The notes: generated by a model not told the origin, from the letters alone. Counted from the stretch's first letter, positions 17,533 through 26,383 are shown. The stretch is 64,000 bases of DNA from Humidesulfovibrio sp. (GCF_031082295.1 NZ_JAVHLD010000015.1:2697-66696); one strand, 5' to 3'. Numbers and translations are program-made.

Positions 17533-17626
17533 TGGCGGAGAGGGTGGGATTCGAACCCACGTACGGATTATTAGTCCGTAACCCGATTTCGAGTCGGGCG
17601 CGGTACGGCCACTTCGCTACCTCTCC
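17533..17626 (-). tRNA. tRNA-Ser (anticodon CGA)
   Basis: The minus strand folds as a class II tRNA. Acceptor stem GGAGAGG pairs with CCTCTCC, followed by discriminator G and an encoded CCA (17533-17535). The anticodon stem is CCCGA/TCGGG with loop CTCGAAA, giving anticodon CGA at 17591-17589. The long variable arm and the T arm (GTGGGTTCGAATCCCAC) fit tRNA-Ser. Its 3' end faces the integrase, so it is the likely attachment gene of the island and remains intact after insertion. Confidence 0.95.
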
Positions 17627-17697
17627 GCACTTGAGAAGGCGGGTGTGATGCCGTTGCGAGACGCGGTGTATACATTGTGGAGGGGCCGCTGGCAAGC

Positions 17698-18486
17698 CTA
17701 CCGGTCAAGGTCCTCCCAGTTCATCTGCTTGTCCCAGGCGACCTTGCCCACGCTCTTGCGGATCTTGCGCAGCAAAACATACAGCGCGCCTGTGCCGCCG
17801 TCGCGCGGCTGGGCCGTGCAGAAGGCCAGAACAATACGCCGCAGCGGCTCGCGCGTCAGCCAGCTCTGAATCTCCGCGCGCAGGATGCTCAAGCCCCCCG
17901 GCGAGTTCTTGCCGCGCCCGGGGATCACCAGCACCACGCGCTTGCCCGCCAGATAGCTCTCGCGCATGAAAAACAACAGTGCGTCGTGCGCCTGGTCCGC
18001 GTTCTGCCCGTGCAGGTCCAGGTGCCCCTCGACGGACAGGCTCCCGGCCTTGAGCTGCTGGAAGATCTTGGAGTCCAGCCCGCGCACGAACCCGCGCATG
18101 TACTCGTCCGAAAGCTCCAGGTCGAACTCGATGGCGCCCTGGGCGGCCAGGCGCATGAGCTTGGCGTCGGAGTCGTCGCCGTCCTCCGGCTCGACAGCGG
18201 CGGGCGGCGGCGGGGGCGGCTGGATCTGGCGACCGCTGCCGGCAAGGGGGGCGATGCCCTGCATGGCCCGGAAGAACATGGCGTCGTCCGCGTTGCCGGG
18301 GCCACTGTCCTGCTCGGGAGCGGGCTGCGCGGGCCGTGCGGAAGGCTTGGCCTGGGAAGCCTTCGGGGACGGCACAGCTCCGCCCTTCATGGCGATGCGG
18401 GCCAGGTCCACAGCCGTGGTCTTGGTCTTGCCGCCCGCCAGCTTCAGGTCCTTCAGGTCGTCCAGTGATGAAAGCTTCTTCGCCAT
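17698..18486 (-). CDS. Smr domain protein
   Basis: The C-terminal part (about residues 145-240) is an Smr domain, related to the nuclease tail of MutS2: it has LDLHG in the first strand and the glycine loop GRGKNSPGG. Smr proteins act as endonucleases on DNA junctions or on mRNA in stalled ribosomes. The first 100 residues are low-complexity (Ala, Pro, Lys, a polyproline run). I start at the ATG at 18486 (MAKKLSS); the longer frame would run through a GC-rich leader with no coding character. The gene is next to the tRNA and outside the island. Confidence 0.88.
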   Translation of the reverse strand: MAKKLSSLDDLKDLKLAGGKTKTTAVDLARIAMKGGAVPSPKASQAKPSARPAQPAPEQDSGPGNADDAMFFRAMQGIAPLAGSGRQIQPPPPPPAAVEPEDGDDSDAKLMRLAAQGAIEFDLELSDEYMRGFVRGLDSKIFQQLKAGSLSVEGHLDLHGQNADQAHDALLFFMRESYLAGKRVVLVIPGRGKNSPGGLSILRAEIQSWLTREPLRRIVLAFCTAQPRDGGTGALYVLLRKIRKSVGKVAWDKQMNWEDLDR

Positions 18487-18659
18487 GGTGTGCCTCGCTG
18501 TAGGCACTCTACAACAAAGCAGCCCGGGAGCAAAGCGCGCCGGGGGAGGGTGGGCCGCCGGGGGGCAACTGGACTTCGCCCGCCAAAATCGGTAGGAAAC
18601 AGCCCGCGACCGCCGGTCCGCGACCGGACCCAAACCAGGCGGCCACAGGCGAGGCTTCC

Positions 18660-19463
18660 ATGCTCAAGATCGAGGATCTGCGCGTCAGCATTGGCCAGCG
18701 AGAGGTGCTGCGCGGCATCGACCTGCACATAAAAGAAGGCGAGACCTTCATTCTTTTCGGCCCCAACGGCTCCGGCAAGACGTCCCTGCTCATGACGCTC
18801 ATGGGCTTCTCGGGCTACACCGTCACCGGCGGCAAGATCACCTTCCGCGGCCAGGACATCACCTACATGCCCATGTACGAGCGCGCCCGCTTGGGCATCG
18901 GCATGAGCTTCCAGCGTCCGCCCACCATCCACGGGCTCAAGACCCGGCACCTGGTGCAGATGTGCGCGCGCGGCCGCGAGGTCGACCCCGAGGCCCTGGC
19001 CGCCAAGGTCAATTTCGTCGATTTCCTTGAGCGCGACATCAACGCCGGGTTCTCCGGCGGCGAGATCAAGCGTTCGGAGCTGTTGCAGCTCATGGCCCAG
19101 AAGCCCAGCTTCGTGCTCTTCGACGAGCCGGAGAGCGGCGTGGACCTGGAGAACATGCAGCTCATCGGCAAGGTGGTGCGCCGCCTGCTGGACGGCGAGG
19201 TGGACCTGCCCCCGGGCGCCTGCGCCAAGCCGCTCAAGTGCAAGCTGCGCACGAGCGGGCTCATCATCACCCACACCGGTTACATCCTCGACTACATCAA
19301 CGCCGACCGCGGCCAGGTGCTCTACGAGGGACACCTCTGCTGCGAGGCGCGCCCCCGCGACATCCTGGAGCACATCCGCAGCTACGGCTACCAGGAGTGC
19401 ATCAAGTGCCTGAACGAGCCCTCGGGCTTGCAGCCGCTCGACCTCACAAGGACGGCATCATGA
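18660..19463 (+). CDS. sufC: Fe-S cluster assembly ATPase SufC
   Basis: SufC is the ATPase of the SUF iron-sulfur scaffold complex. The 267-residue protein has Walker A GPNGSGKT (about residues 39-46), an altered signature FSGGEIKRSELLQ and Walker B VLFDEPESGVDLENM. The DEPESGVD variant of the usual DEPTSGLD is seen in SufC. The region around residues 180-205 carries an extra loop with two Cys (GACAKPLKCK) and the C terminus adds a Cys pair (QECIKCL), which is not part of the core family. It overlaps sufB by four bases (ATGA). Confidence 0.9.
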   Translation: MLKIEDLRVSIGQREVLRGIDLHIKEGETFILFGPNGSGKTSLLMTLMGFSGYTVTGGKITFRGQDITYMPMYERARLGIGMSFQRPPTIHGLKTRHLVQMCARGREVDPEALAAKVNFVDFLERDINAGFSGGEIKRSELLQLMAQKPSFVLFDEPESGVDLENMQLIGKVVRRLLDGEVDLPPGACAKPLKCKLRTSGLIITHTGYILDYINADRGQVLYEGHLCCEARPRDILEHIRSYGYQECIKCLNEPSGLQPLDLTRTAS

Positions 19464-20617
19464 AAGACGTCAACCTGAACGACTTCTCCTTCACCGGCAT
19501 CGAGCGCGGCGAGATCGCCGACCTGCGCACCCTGGACGAGAGCGACAAGCACCGCATCCTGCACGCGGGCGTGGACGTTGACTCCGACGCGGCGAGCGCC
19601 GTGTTCATGCACATGGACCAGAGCACCGTCCACTGCAAGTCCCGCGATCCGGGCCTGGAACTGCTCGACTTCAACGTGGCCATGAAGCGCTACGACAATC
19701 TGCCGGAGTACGTCTGGAAGCTCGTCGACAAGGACAAGGACGAGTTCACCAGGAACGTGGCGGCCAACACCCACGGCGGCTACTTCATCCGCACCAAGCC
19801 GGGCGTGAAGATCACAAAGCCCGTGCAGTCCTGCCTGTTCCTCAAGGCCGACAACGCGGGCCAGAACGTGCACAACATCGTGGTGGTGGAAGAGGACAGC
19901 GAGGTGCATATCCTCACCGGCTGCTCCACGGCCCACGGCACGACCCACGCCGCGCACCTGGGCATCACCGAGTTTTACGTCAAGAAGGGCGGCAAGCTGA
20001 CCTTCACCATGGTCCACAACTGGGGCGAGAACGCCACCGTGCGCCCGCGCTCCGTGGGCGTGGTGGAAGAGGGCGGCGTGTTCCAGAGCAACTACGTGCT
20101 CATGAGCCCGGTGGGCAACCTGCAGATGTACCCGGCCATCCACCTGAACGGGCGCGGGGCCATCGCCCGGTTCAACTCCATCATCGTGACGCCGGCCGGC
20201 TCCTACGTGGACACCGGCAACCGCGTCATCATGAACGCGCCCGACACGAGATGCGAGATCATCGCGCGCACCATCACCACCGGCGGCACCAACATCGCGC
20301 GCGGGCACATCGCGGGCCACGCGGTGCCGTGCCGGGGCCACCTGGAGTGCAAGGGGCTCATCCTGGGCGGCGGGCAGATGCTGGCCATCCCGGAGCTGGA
20401 CGCAACGGTGGAGGGCGTGGACCTGTCGCACGAGGCGGCGGTGGGCAAGATCGCCCAGGATGAGATCGAGTACCTGATGGCGCGCGGCATGGACGAGGCC
20501 GAGGCCACCAGCACCATCGTGCGCGGCTTCCTGAACGTCGACATCATGGGCCTGGAAGGGCCGCTGGCCAAGGCTATCCAGGAGCAGGTGGAGCAGATCG
20601 ACGCCAACGCGATGTAG
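19460..20617 (+). CDS. sufB: SufB/SufD-type Fe-S scaffold protein
   Basis: This is the SufBD beta-helix scaffold on which Fe-S clusters are built with SufC. At 385 residues it is shorter than enterobacterial SufB and resembles the single SufB/D protein of archaea and anaerobes. The core has typical features (ILTGCSTAHGTTHAAHLGITEF; GGTNIARGHIAGHAV; RGHLECKGLI). The ATG overlaps the sufC stop, which fixes the start. With no second sufB/D, sufS or sufE nearby, the pair appears to be the minimal SufBC form; sulfur would come from elsewhere. Confidence 0.9.
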   Translation: MKDVNLNDFSFTGIERGEIADLRTLDESDKHRILHAGVDVDSDAASAVFMHMDQSTVHCKSRDPGLELLDFNVAMKRYDNLPEYVWKLVDKDKDEFTRNVAANTHGGYFIRTKPGVKITKPVQSCLFLKADNAGQNVHNIVVVEEDSEVHILTGCSTAHGTTHAAHLGITEFYVKKGGKLTFTMVHNWGENATVRPRSVGVVEEGGVFQSNYVLMSPVGNLQMYPAIHLNGRGAIARFNSIIVTPAGSYVDTGNRVIMNAPDTRCEIIARTITTGGTNIARGHIAGHAVPCRGHLECKGLILGGGQMLAIPELDATVEGVDLSHEAAVGKIAQDEIEYLMARGMDEAEATSTIVRGFLNVDIMGLEGPLAKAIQEQVEQIDANAM

Positions 20618-20637
20618 CTCCTTTTCCAACAACATGA

Positions 20638-20680
20638 AGCGCCCCCGCGAGTCCTGGTGACTTGCGGGGGCGCTTTCGTT
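20638..20680. terminator. Intrinsic terminator between sufB and the DegT gene
   Basis: A GC-rich stem (AGCGCCCCCGC with GCGGGGGCGCT, arms about 20638-20651 and 20661-20674) is followed by TTTCGTTT on the plus strand. It lies between convergent genes and may serve both. Confidence 0.8.
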
Positions 20681-20718
20681 TGGCGGTGTCGCAACACCCT
20701 TGAAAGCCCCGAAGGGAC

Positions 20719-21828
20719 CTAGCCCTTGAAGTCGCGCAGGGCCTCGCAGATGTAGTTCACCTCGCTGTCCGTCAGCTCCGGGTAGATGGGCAGGGACAGC
20801 AGGCGCTGCGTGGCCTTCTTGACCACGCTCATGTCGCCCACGGTCTCGTGGTTGCCCGCGAAGCAGGGCTGCTCGTTCAGCGGCAGGCTGTAGTGCACCG
20901 AGCTGCCGATGCCCCGGTTCTTCAGGTGCAGGGCCAGCGCGTCGCGCCCCTGCTTCAAGGTCATGGCGTACTTGTGGAAGATGTGGGTGTTGCCCTCGCG
21001 CACCTTGGGCGGGCGGATGTCGGCCCGGCGCTGGAGCGTCTCGGTGAAGGCGCTCGCGATGGCCAGGCGGCGCAGGCGCCACTCCTCCTCGTGCCCCAGC
21101 TTGGCCTTGATGATGGCCGCCTGGACCGTGGGCAGCTGGCTGTTGTGGCCGATCTCGGTGTACACCCGCTGCCCGGCGTGGCCGTGGTAGCGCAGGCGGC
21201 GCAGGTGCTCGGCGATGTGGTGCTCGCGCGCCAGGGCCAGGCCGCCGCTGCCTTGCGCGCCGATGACCTTTGTGGGGTCGAAGCTGACGCAGGTGACGTC
21301 GGAATGCGCGCCGGGCGCGACGCCGTGGCGGGTGGCGCCCAGGGCCTGGGCCGCGTCCTCGATGACGAACACGCCGCGCTTCTTGGCCTCGGCGTAAATC
21401 TCGGAAAGCTCGGTCATCTGGCCGTAGAGGTGCACCGCCACCACGCCGTCCACCTTGCCCGACTTCACCAAATCGAGCAGCACGTCCTCGCGGGCCATGT
21501 AATAGTCGTCCTCGATGTCCACGAACACGGGGATGCCCCCGGCGTGCACGATGGCCGAGGCCGAGGCCACGAAGGACAGGCTGGTCACGGCCACGCGTCC
21601 GCCGGGCTTGAGCCCCAGGGCCTTCATGGCCAGGATGAGCGCGTCGGTGCCGGAGCCCACGGCCACGGCGTGGGGCAGGGCGAAATAGTCGCCCACCAGG
21701 GCCTCCAGGTCGCCCACTTCCTGGGCCTGCAGCACCTTGCCGTGGGTGAAGACGGTTTCCACAGCGTCCATGAATTCCTGGCGGTGGTTGGCAAACTGGC
21801 GGTCCAGGCGCATGAAGGGAATTTGCAT
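20719..21828 (-). CDS. DegT/DnrJ/EryC1 family PLP aminotransferase
   Basis: Members of this family transfer an amino group to keto-sugars bound to nucleotides for cell-surface glycans or secondary metabolites. The 369-residue protein is full length. The PLP lysine lies in SFDPTKVIGAQGSGG, preceded by the family pattern FVIEDAAQALGA, and the N terminus has GSGTDALILAMKALG. I chose the ATG at 21828 because AAGGAG stands 8 bases upstream; a longer frame to 21888 has no such site. There are no sugar-pathway genes next to it, so the substrate is unknown. Confidence 0.88.
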   Translation of the reverse strand: MQIPFMRLDRQFANHRQEFMDAVETVFTHGKVLQAQEVGDLEALVGDYFALPHAVAVGSGTDALILAMKALGLKPGGRVAVTSLSFVASASAIVHAGGIPVFVDIEDDYYMAREDVLLDLVKSGKVDGVVAVHLYGQMTELSEIYAEAKKRGVFVIEDAAQALGATRHGVAPGAHSDVTCVSFDPTKVIGAQGSGGLALAREHHIAEHLRRLRYHGHAGQRVYTEIGHNSQLPTVQAAIIKAKLGHEEEWRLRRLAIASAFTETLQRRADIRPPKVREGNTHIFHKYAMTLKQGRDALALHLKNRGIGSSVHYSLPLNEQPCFAGNHETVGDMSVVKKATQRLLSLPIYPELTDSEVNYICEALRDFKG

Positions 21829-21938
21829 GAGGGAAGCTCCTTGGAGACGGATTCGTGCGTGTTTGCCACAGGTCCGCGCCGGGCGCAACCGCGGCCAAGA
21901 TGTGTCAAAGTCAATTTCTTCTCGCCTGGTTCAAGTCT

Positions 21939-21954
21939 CTTGACTTAAGTCAAG
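21939..21954. promoter_or_regulatory. 16-bp palindrome upstream of nrfHA
   Basis: CTTGACTTAAGTCAAG is a perfect palindrome. The core TTGAC-N4-GTCAA has the size and half-site form of CRP/FNR-family regulator sites, which often control nitrite and nitrosative-stress genes in this group. It lies 145 bp before nrfH and 110 bp before the divergent DegT gene. Binding by a particular regulator is inference. Confidence 0.5.
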
Positions 21955-22098
21955 TAATCCGCCAGAAAATAGGGTAAGCTACAAATGTGTGGGCACAGTT
22001 GCCAGGTGCAATTATTTCAGACAGTTGCATTTTGTGCCTGCGGGGAAGCCGTCCAGGGGTCCGCCTGGGCGGGACGTTTAGCCTGAAGGGGTGGGGGA

Positions 22099-22560
22099 AT
22101 GAGTGACGAGAAACGTCGCGGCTTGAGGATTGTTCTTCTGGCGGGCGCAGTGGCCTTGGCCGTGGCGCTGTTCCTGGCCGTCGGCCCGCCGCAGCTCTTG
22201 GCCAAATCGGAAACCCCGGACTTCTGCGCCTCCTGCCACGTGATGGAGGCCGAGTACGAGGCCTGGTTCCACCAGGGCGCGCACCGGCGCAAAGTCTGCG
22301 TGGATTGTCACCTGCCCAATGACAGCCTCCCGTCGCACTATGTCTGGAAGTCCATCGACGGCATGAAGGACGTGCTGGTGTTCAACTCCGGGCGCGTGCC
22401 CGACGACATCCGCATCACCGAGCATGGCCGCAGGACAGTGCAGGCCAACTGCATCCGCTGCCATGAGGACACGGTGGAGATGATCAACCAGGAGCGCAAC
22501 TGCACCGACTGCCACCGCCGCATCATGCACAAGCGCAGTGGCGCCATCGAAACGCAGTAG
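22099..22560 (+). CDS. nrfH: Cytochrome c nitrite reductase, membrane subunit NrfH
   Basis: NrfH takes electrons from the menaquinol pool and passes them to NrfA. The 153-residue protein has one N-terminal membrane anchor (about residues 11-33) and four c-type heme motifs in order: CASCH, CVDCH, CIRCH and CTDCH. This matches NapC/NirT family proteins of Desulfovibrio. It is followed by nrfA after 71 bp with a ribosome binding site (GGAGGAG), and the two form an operon. It acts at the outer face of the cytoplasmic membrane. Confidence 0.96.
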   Translation: MSDEKRRGLRIVLLAGAVALAVALFLAVGPPQLLAKSETPDFCASCHVMEAEYEAWFHQGAHRRKVCVDCHLPNDSLPSHYVWKSIDGMKDVLVFNSGRVPDDIRITEHGRRTVQANCIRCHEDTVEMINQERNCTDCHRRIMHKRSGAIETQ

Positions 22561-22631
22561 CGGGGCGGTCTCATGAGAACACAAATTTCTCCGTTGCAGG
22601 GGAACAACGCATTTACGGGAGGAGGAGCGAC

Positions 22632-24104
22632 ATGGCTTTGAGGAAAAAGGGAACCCTGTTCGTCGTTACAGTGGCTTTGGCGCTGGCGTACCTGGTCATC
22701 CCCTACGGCTGTGCGCCCAGCAAGCCGGAGATGGTCAAAACCGTCGCCATTCCCGATGGCGAGATCGATCCGGAGCTGTGGGGCAAGGCCTACCCGGAAG
22801 AATATGAGACCTGGAAGAAGACCAACGACCCCGAGCCCGCCGGAAAGAGCAAGTACAAGCGTGGCATGGACGCCGACCACCTGACCTACGACAAGCTCGC
22901 CGAGTACCCCTACATGGCGCTCTTGTTCAACGGCTGGGGCTTCGGCGTGGAGTACAACGAGCCCAAGGGCCACGCGCGCATGGTGCGCGACCAGCTTGAG
23001 ATCGACGCCAGCCGCCTGAAGTCCGGCGGCGTGTGCCTCTCCTGCAAGTCGCCCTATTCCGTGCAGCTCCAGAAGCAGCTGGGCGAGGACTACTACTCCA
23101 AGCCCTACAAGGAAGTTCTGGCCATGATCCCGGAGAAGAACCGGGAGCTCGGCGTGGCCTGCATCGACTGCCACGACAACAAGGACATGGGCCTCAAGCT
23201 CTCGCGCGGGTTCACCCTGGGCGCGGCCCTGGACGCCATGAAGGTGGACCAGAAGAACCTGACCCGCCAGGAGAAGCGTAGCGCCGTGTGCGCCCAGTGC
23301 CACGTGACCTACAACGTGCCCAAGAACAAGGAGATGAAGTCCGTCGGCCTGTTCTTCCCGTGGCAGGGCAGCAAGTGGGGCGCCATCACCATCGAGAATA
23401 TCGTCAAGGTCATCCGCTCCGACGACTCCTACCGCGAGTGGAAGCAGAACGTCACCGGCTACAAGATGGCCTTCATCCGCCACCCCGAGTTCGAGCTGTT
23501 CAGCAACAAGAGCACTCACTGGAAGGCCGGGGCCGCCTGCGCCGACTGCCACATGCCCTACACCAAGCAGGGCGTGAAGAAGTTCAGCGACCACCGCGTC
23601 ATGAGCCCGCTCAAGAACGACATGAAGGCCTGCATGCAGTGCCACACCGAGACTGCAACCTGGCTCAAGGAGCAGGTCACCACCATCCAGGACCGCACCG
23701 CGTCCATGATGCTGCGCTCCGGCTACGCCACCGCCACCGTGGCCAAGCTCATCGAGTCCGCGCACAAGGCCCAGGCCGAGGGCAAGACCATCGACCAGAC
23801 GCTGTATGACAAGGCGCGCGACTACTACGAGGAGGCGTTCTACCGCTCGCTGTTCATCGGCGCGGAGAACTCCATGGGCTTCCACAACCCGTCCGAGGCC
23901 ATGCGTGTGCTGGGCGACTCTGTGGCCTTCGCGGGCAAGGCCGAGGGTCTGCTGCGCCAGGCGCTGACCAAGGCTGGCGTGGATGTGCCGCTCAAGGTCG
24001 ACCTGGAGCTGGCCAAGTACCTGGACAACCGGGGCGAGAAGAAGATCATGTGGGACAAGAGCGTGGAGTTCAAGGACCCCTTCGGTCTGCAGGACCAGTT
24101 CTAG
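22632..24104 (+). CDS. nrfA: Cytochrome c nitrite reductase, catalytic subunit NrfA
   Basis: NrfA reduces nitrite to ammonium with six electrons in the periplasm. It is 490 residues long, with an N-terminal signal or anchor (about residues 7-27; a Cys at 27 could be lipidated). The catalytic heme site is the special CLSCK at 135-139, in which lysine replaces the usual histidine ligand. Four regular heme motifs follow: CIDCH, CAQCH, CADCH and CMQCH, giving the standard five hemes. The strong site GGGAGGAGCGAC precedes the ATG. With nrfH it supports nitrite respiration or detoxification in an organism that otherwise reduces sulfate. Confidence 0.97.
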   Translation: MALRKKGTLFVVTVALALAYLVIPYGCAPSKPEMVKTVAIPDGEIDPELWGKAYPEEYETWKKTNDPEPAGKSKYKRGMDADHLTYDKLAEYPYMALLFNGWGFGVEYNEPKGHARMVRDQLEIDASRLKSGGVCLSCKSPYSVQLQKQLGEDYYSKPYKEVLAMIPEKNRELGVACIDCHDNKDMGLKLSRGFTLGAALDAMKVDQKNLTRQEKRSAVCAQCHVTYNVPKNKEMKSVGLFFPWQGSKWGAITIENIVKVIRSDDSYREWKQNVTGYKMAFIRHPEFELFSNKSTHWKAGAACADCHMPYTKQGVKKFSDHRVMSPLKNDMKACMQCHTETATWLKEQVTTIQDRTASMMLRSGYATATVAKLIESAHKAQAEGKTIDQTLYDKARDYYEEAFYRSLFIGAENSMGFHNPSEAMRVLGDSVAFAGKAEGLLRQALTKAGVDVPLKVDLELAKYLDNRGEKKIMWDKSVEFKDPFGLQDQF

Positions 24105-24131
24105 GCTGACGGTTCAGACAACGGCAAAACC

Positions 24132-24164
24132 AAGGCCCGTCGCGCAAGCGGCGGGCCTTTTCTA
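24132..24164 (+). terminator. Intrinsic terminator after nrfA
   Basis: AAGGCCCGTCGC, a GCAA loop, and GCGGCGGGCCTT form a stable hairpin followed by TTTCT. It closes the nrfHA operon. Confidence 0.85.
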
Positions 24165-24216
24165 CAATTGACTGTTGAGCTGTGTCAGCTATACTTAATT
24201 TCAATTCGGAGGGTCC

Positions 24217-24705
24217 ATGCTAAAAGCCCGACAGGTGCTAGATGATTGCCGTTTTGCGCTAGACAGGCTGACTCACGCCGTGGGGCGGCAAGAGTATAGG
24301 GTCATGTTTTTGGCGACTATTGCTTTGTGTAGAGCGGTTGGCCATGTGCTCAGAAATGTTGATAGGGACCAGTCATCTGAAGCTGGACACAAAATTGACG
24401 TTCAATTCAAACAAATAGATGATTCAAAAAAAGACCCCCAAAGTATTTACTGGCATTTCATCAAGAAAGAACGCGACATTCTAATAAAAGAGTACCAGTG
24501 TAATTATGATGATGGGTCGCTAGATCTTTGGACATGTGACGATTGGTATTCGATCGTGGACATGAATTCCTGTGCAATGAAACATGGTCCATTCCAGGGC
24601 GTTGATTCGATAAAACTGCTTCGCCAGGCAATTGAATGGTGGGATACCCAGCTCAGTGAGATTGAAAGAAGTCTCCCAGGTGCAGCGAGTAAGGGGACAC
24701 CATAA
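24217..24705 (+). CDS. Hypothetical protein of low GC content
   Basis: I do not recognise this 162-residue family with confidence. The protein is soluble, helical and rich in Lys, Asp and Trp, with no signal or membrane segment. The gene is much richer in A and T than all its neighbours (runs such as AAAAAAAGACCCC and many AAT, GAT, ATT codons), so it was probably acquired recently. GGAGGG stands at 24208-24213 before the ATG at 24217, which supports the start. It stands alone between the nrfA terminator and a coiled-coil gene. Confidence 0.65.
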   Translation: MLKARQVLDDCRFALDRLTHAVGRQEYRVMFLATIALCRAVGHVLRNVDRDQSSEAGHKIDVQFKQIDDSKKDPQSIYWHFIKKERDILIKEYQCNYDDGSLDLWTCDDWYSIVDMNSCAMKHGPFQGVDSIKLLRQAIEWWDTQLSEIERSLPGAASKGTP

Positions 24706-24805
24706 CCTGAAGCAAGACCCCGCTCCTCCCGCAGTTGACAAACCCCGCCCCGCGGGTGACTTATCGCCATCCCAACCCCCATCACCAACAGCCCAAGGTG
24801 CCCGC

Positions 24806-25099
24806 ATGCCCACGCCCCCGAAAGACAATACCGAAGCCCTCAAGCTGCGGCGCAAGGAACTGGGCACCCGCATCCAGGACTTTGAGAAGAAGATCAAGCA
24901 CCTGACCCGGGAGCTCGCCGAGGAGAAGGCCAAGCCCGCCTTCAAGACCAGCAAGGACCCCCGCCACAGCAAGATTCAGGACCTCGCCCGGCGCAACGTG
25001 GCCAAGCTCCAGGACAAGCTCGACGAGGTCACGGAGCTGCGCGCCAAGGCCCTCAAGGAGCTGAACAAGATCAGCCTGGTCATCAAGGGGCAGGCGTAG
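24806..25099 (+). CDS. Small coiled-coil protein
   Basis: The 97-residue protein is almost entirely charged helix: repeating Lys, Glu, Leu and Arg in heptad-like order from about residue 10 to 90, with no Cys or membrane segment. I start at the ATG at 24806; frame further upstream is Pro-rich leader. The base composition is that of the host genome. Function is unknown. It may be a structural or chaperone-like protein. Confidence 0.6.
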   Translation: MPTPPKDNTEALKLRRKELGTRIQDFEKKIKHLTRELAEEKAKPAFKTSKDPRHSKIQDLARRNVAKLQDKLDEVTELRAKALKELNKISLVIKGQA

Positions 25100-25310
25100 C
25101 GGCCCCTGTCCGGCCCCTTCGCCGCATCCGCCCGCCGCTTCCCGCCTGTCGATTCTTTCCCTTCGCTTTCTGTACCCGTGTTTCCGCGCATGTCCCTGCC
25201 GACCGGCAGGGCGTCGCCTTCCGTTGGCCTCAAAACTGCATTCGCCTGTGGGGCTGCAGCAGTTGCCGGGTTATCCGGCCCCCAGAAGGTCCGCAACAGG
25301 AAGGAAGCGC

Positions 25311-26383
25311 ATGCATACCCTGCCAGAATTGAAGAGAATGAACCGCGCCCTGCTCTCGCACGAGGCCAAGCACAACATCGGCCGCGTGGAGTCGTACCCC
25401 TCGCTGGTGGCCATCACCGCGCTGGAGAAGTGCAACTTCCGCTGCATCATGTGCTCCCAGCACCACAAGTCGGACGCGCAGATCAGCCAGGCGGCCCTGG
25501 AGCGGATCGGCCGCTCGCTGCCCTACACGGACTACGTGTGCATCACCGGCGGCGAGCCCTTCCTGTACGGGCACATCGACCAGTTCTTCCAGCTTTGCCA
25601 CCAGGGCGGCTGCGAGCCCGTGGTGCAGACCAACGGCTCTCTGCTGCTGGAGCGGCAGCGCCGCATGCTGCTGAAGTGCGGGGTGGGCATCGTGAAGATC
25701 AGCTGCGACGGGGCCAGGGCCGAGACCTACAACCGCATCCGCCCGGGCGGCAACTTCAATACGCTTGTGCAGAACATCCGGCTGCTGACGGAGCTGAAAG
25801 CTGCCCGCGGGACAAAGCTGCCCGTGCTGGAGTTCAACTTCGTGGCGATGCGCTCGAACGTTTCGGAGCTTGTGCCGCTGGTCAATCTGGCCAAGGCCAT
25901 CGGCGTGGAGGTCGTCAACGTGTTCCTGCTCCTGGCCGAGACGGAAGACATGGCCCGGGAGTCCCTGTATTTCCAGCCGGATTTGGCGGACCAGGAGTTT
26001 CTGCGCGCCGCCCTGGCAGGCAAGATGCTCGGGGTGAAGGTGAACGTGCCGCCGCTGTTTGCCGACAAGCCGGTGTACGCTGAGGCGGTGTGCGAGAGCC
26101 ACCGCTGCGCCGCTCCCTGGCAGAGCATGACCGTGAACGTGGACGGCTCCGTGGCCATTTGCTGCGGCGGCGCAGGCCTGGCCGGGAACCTCAACACCGA
26201 CAGCTTCGACGAGGTCTGGAACCACCGCTCCGCCGCAAGGTGCGCGAGACCGTGAACACGGAGAACGAGCTTCCCTGCTGCCGCAACTGCCGCCAGGGGC
26301 GCCCCGTGATCGACCAGGTGGCTGCGCACATTCAGAACCCGGAGCTGGCCGCCAGGGCGAAGGAATACTTCGCCAGCCTATAG
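25311..26383 (+). pseudogene. Radical SAM/SPASM-like protein, apparent frameshift near the 3' end
   Basis: Radical SAM enzymes cleave SAM with a [4Fe-4S] cluster to start radical chemistry. The N-terminal motif is CNFRCIMC, and GGEPFLYG follows as the SAM-binding GGE. A C-terminal auxiliary-cluster region has CAAPWQ..VNVDGSVAICCG. Just after DSFDEVWNH (about 26229) the frame ends in a short non-homologous tail at 26255. In the +1 frame the expected continuation appears (PLRRKVRETV, then CCRNCRQG) and runs to 26383. One missing C in the run at 26226-26229 explains both. Either the gene is newly inactivated or the base is a sequencing error. The start at 25311 has AGGAAGGAAG upstream. Confidence 0.78.

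Noticed and set aside
19388-21898. 836-codon minus-strand frame across sufB and the DegT gene
   Set aside because: It spans a convergent terminator and two real genes; no motif of its own.
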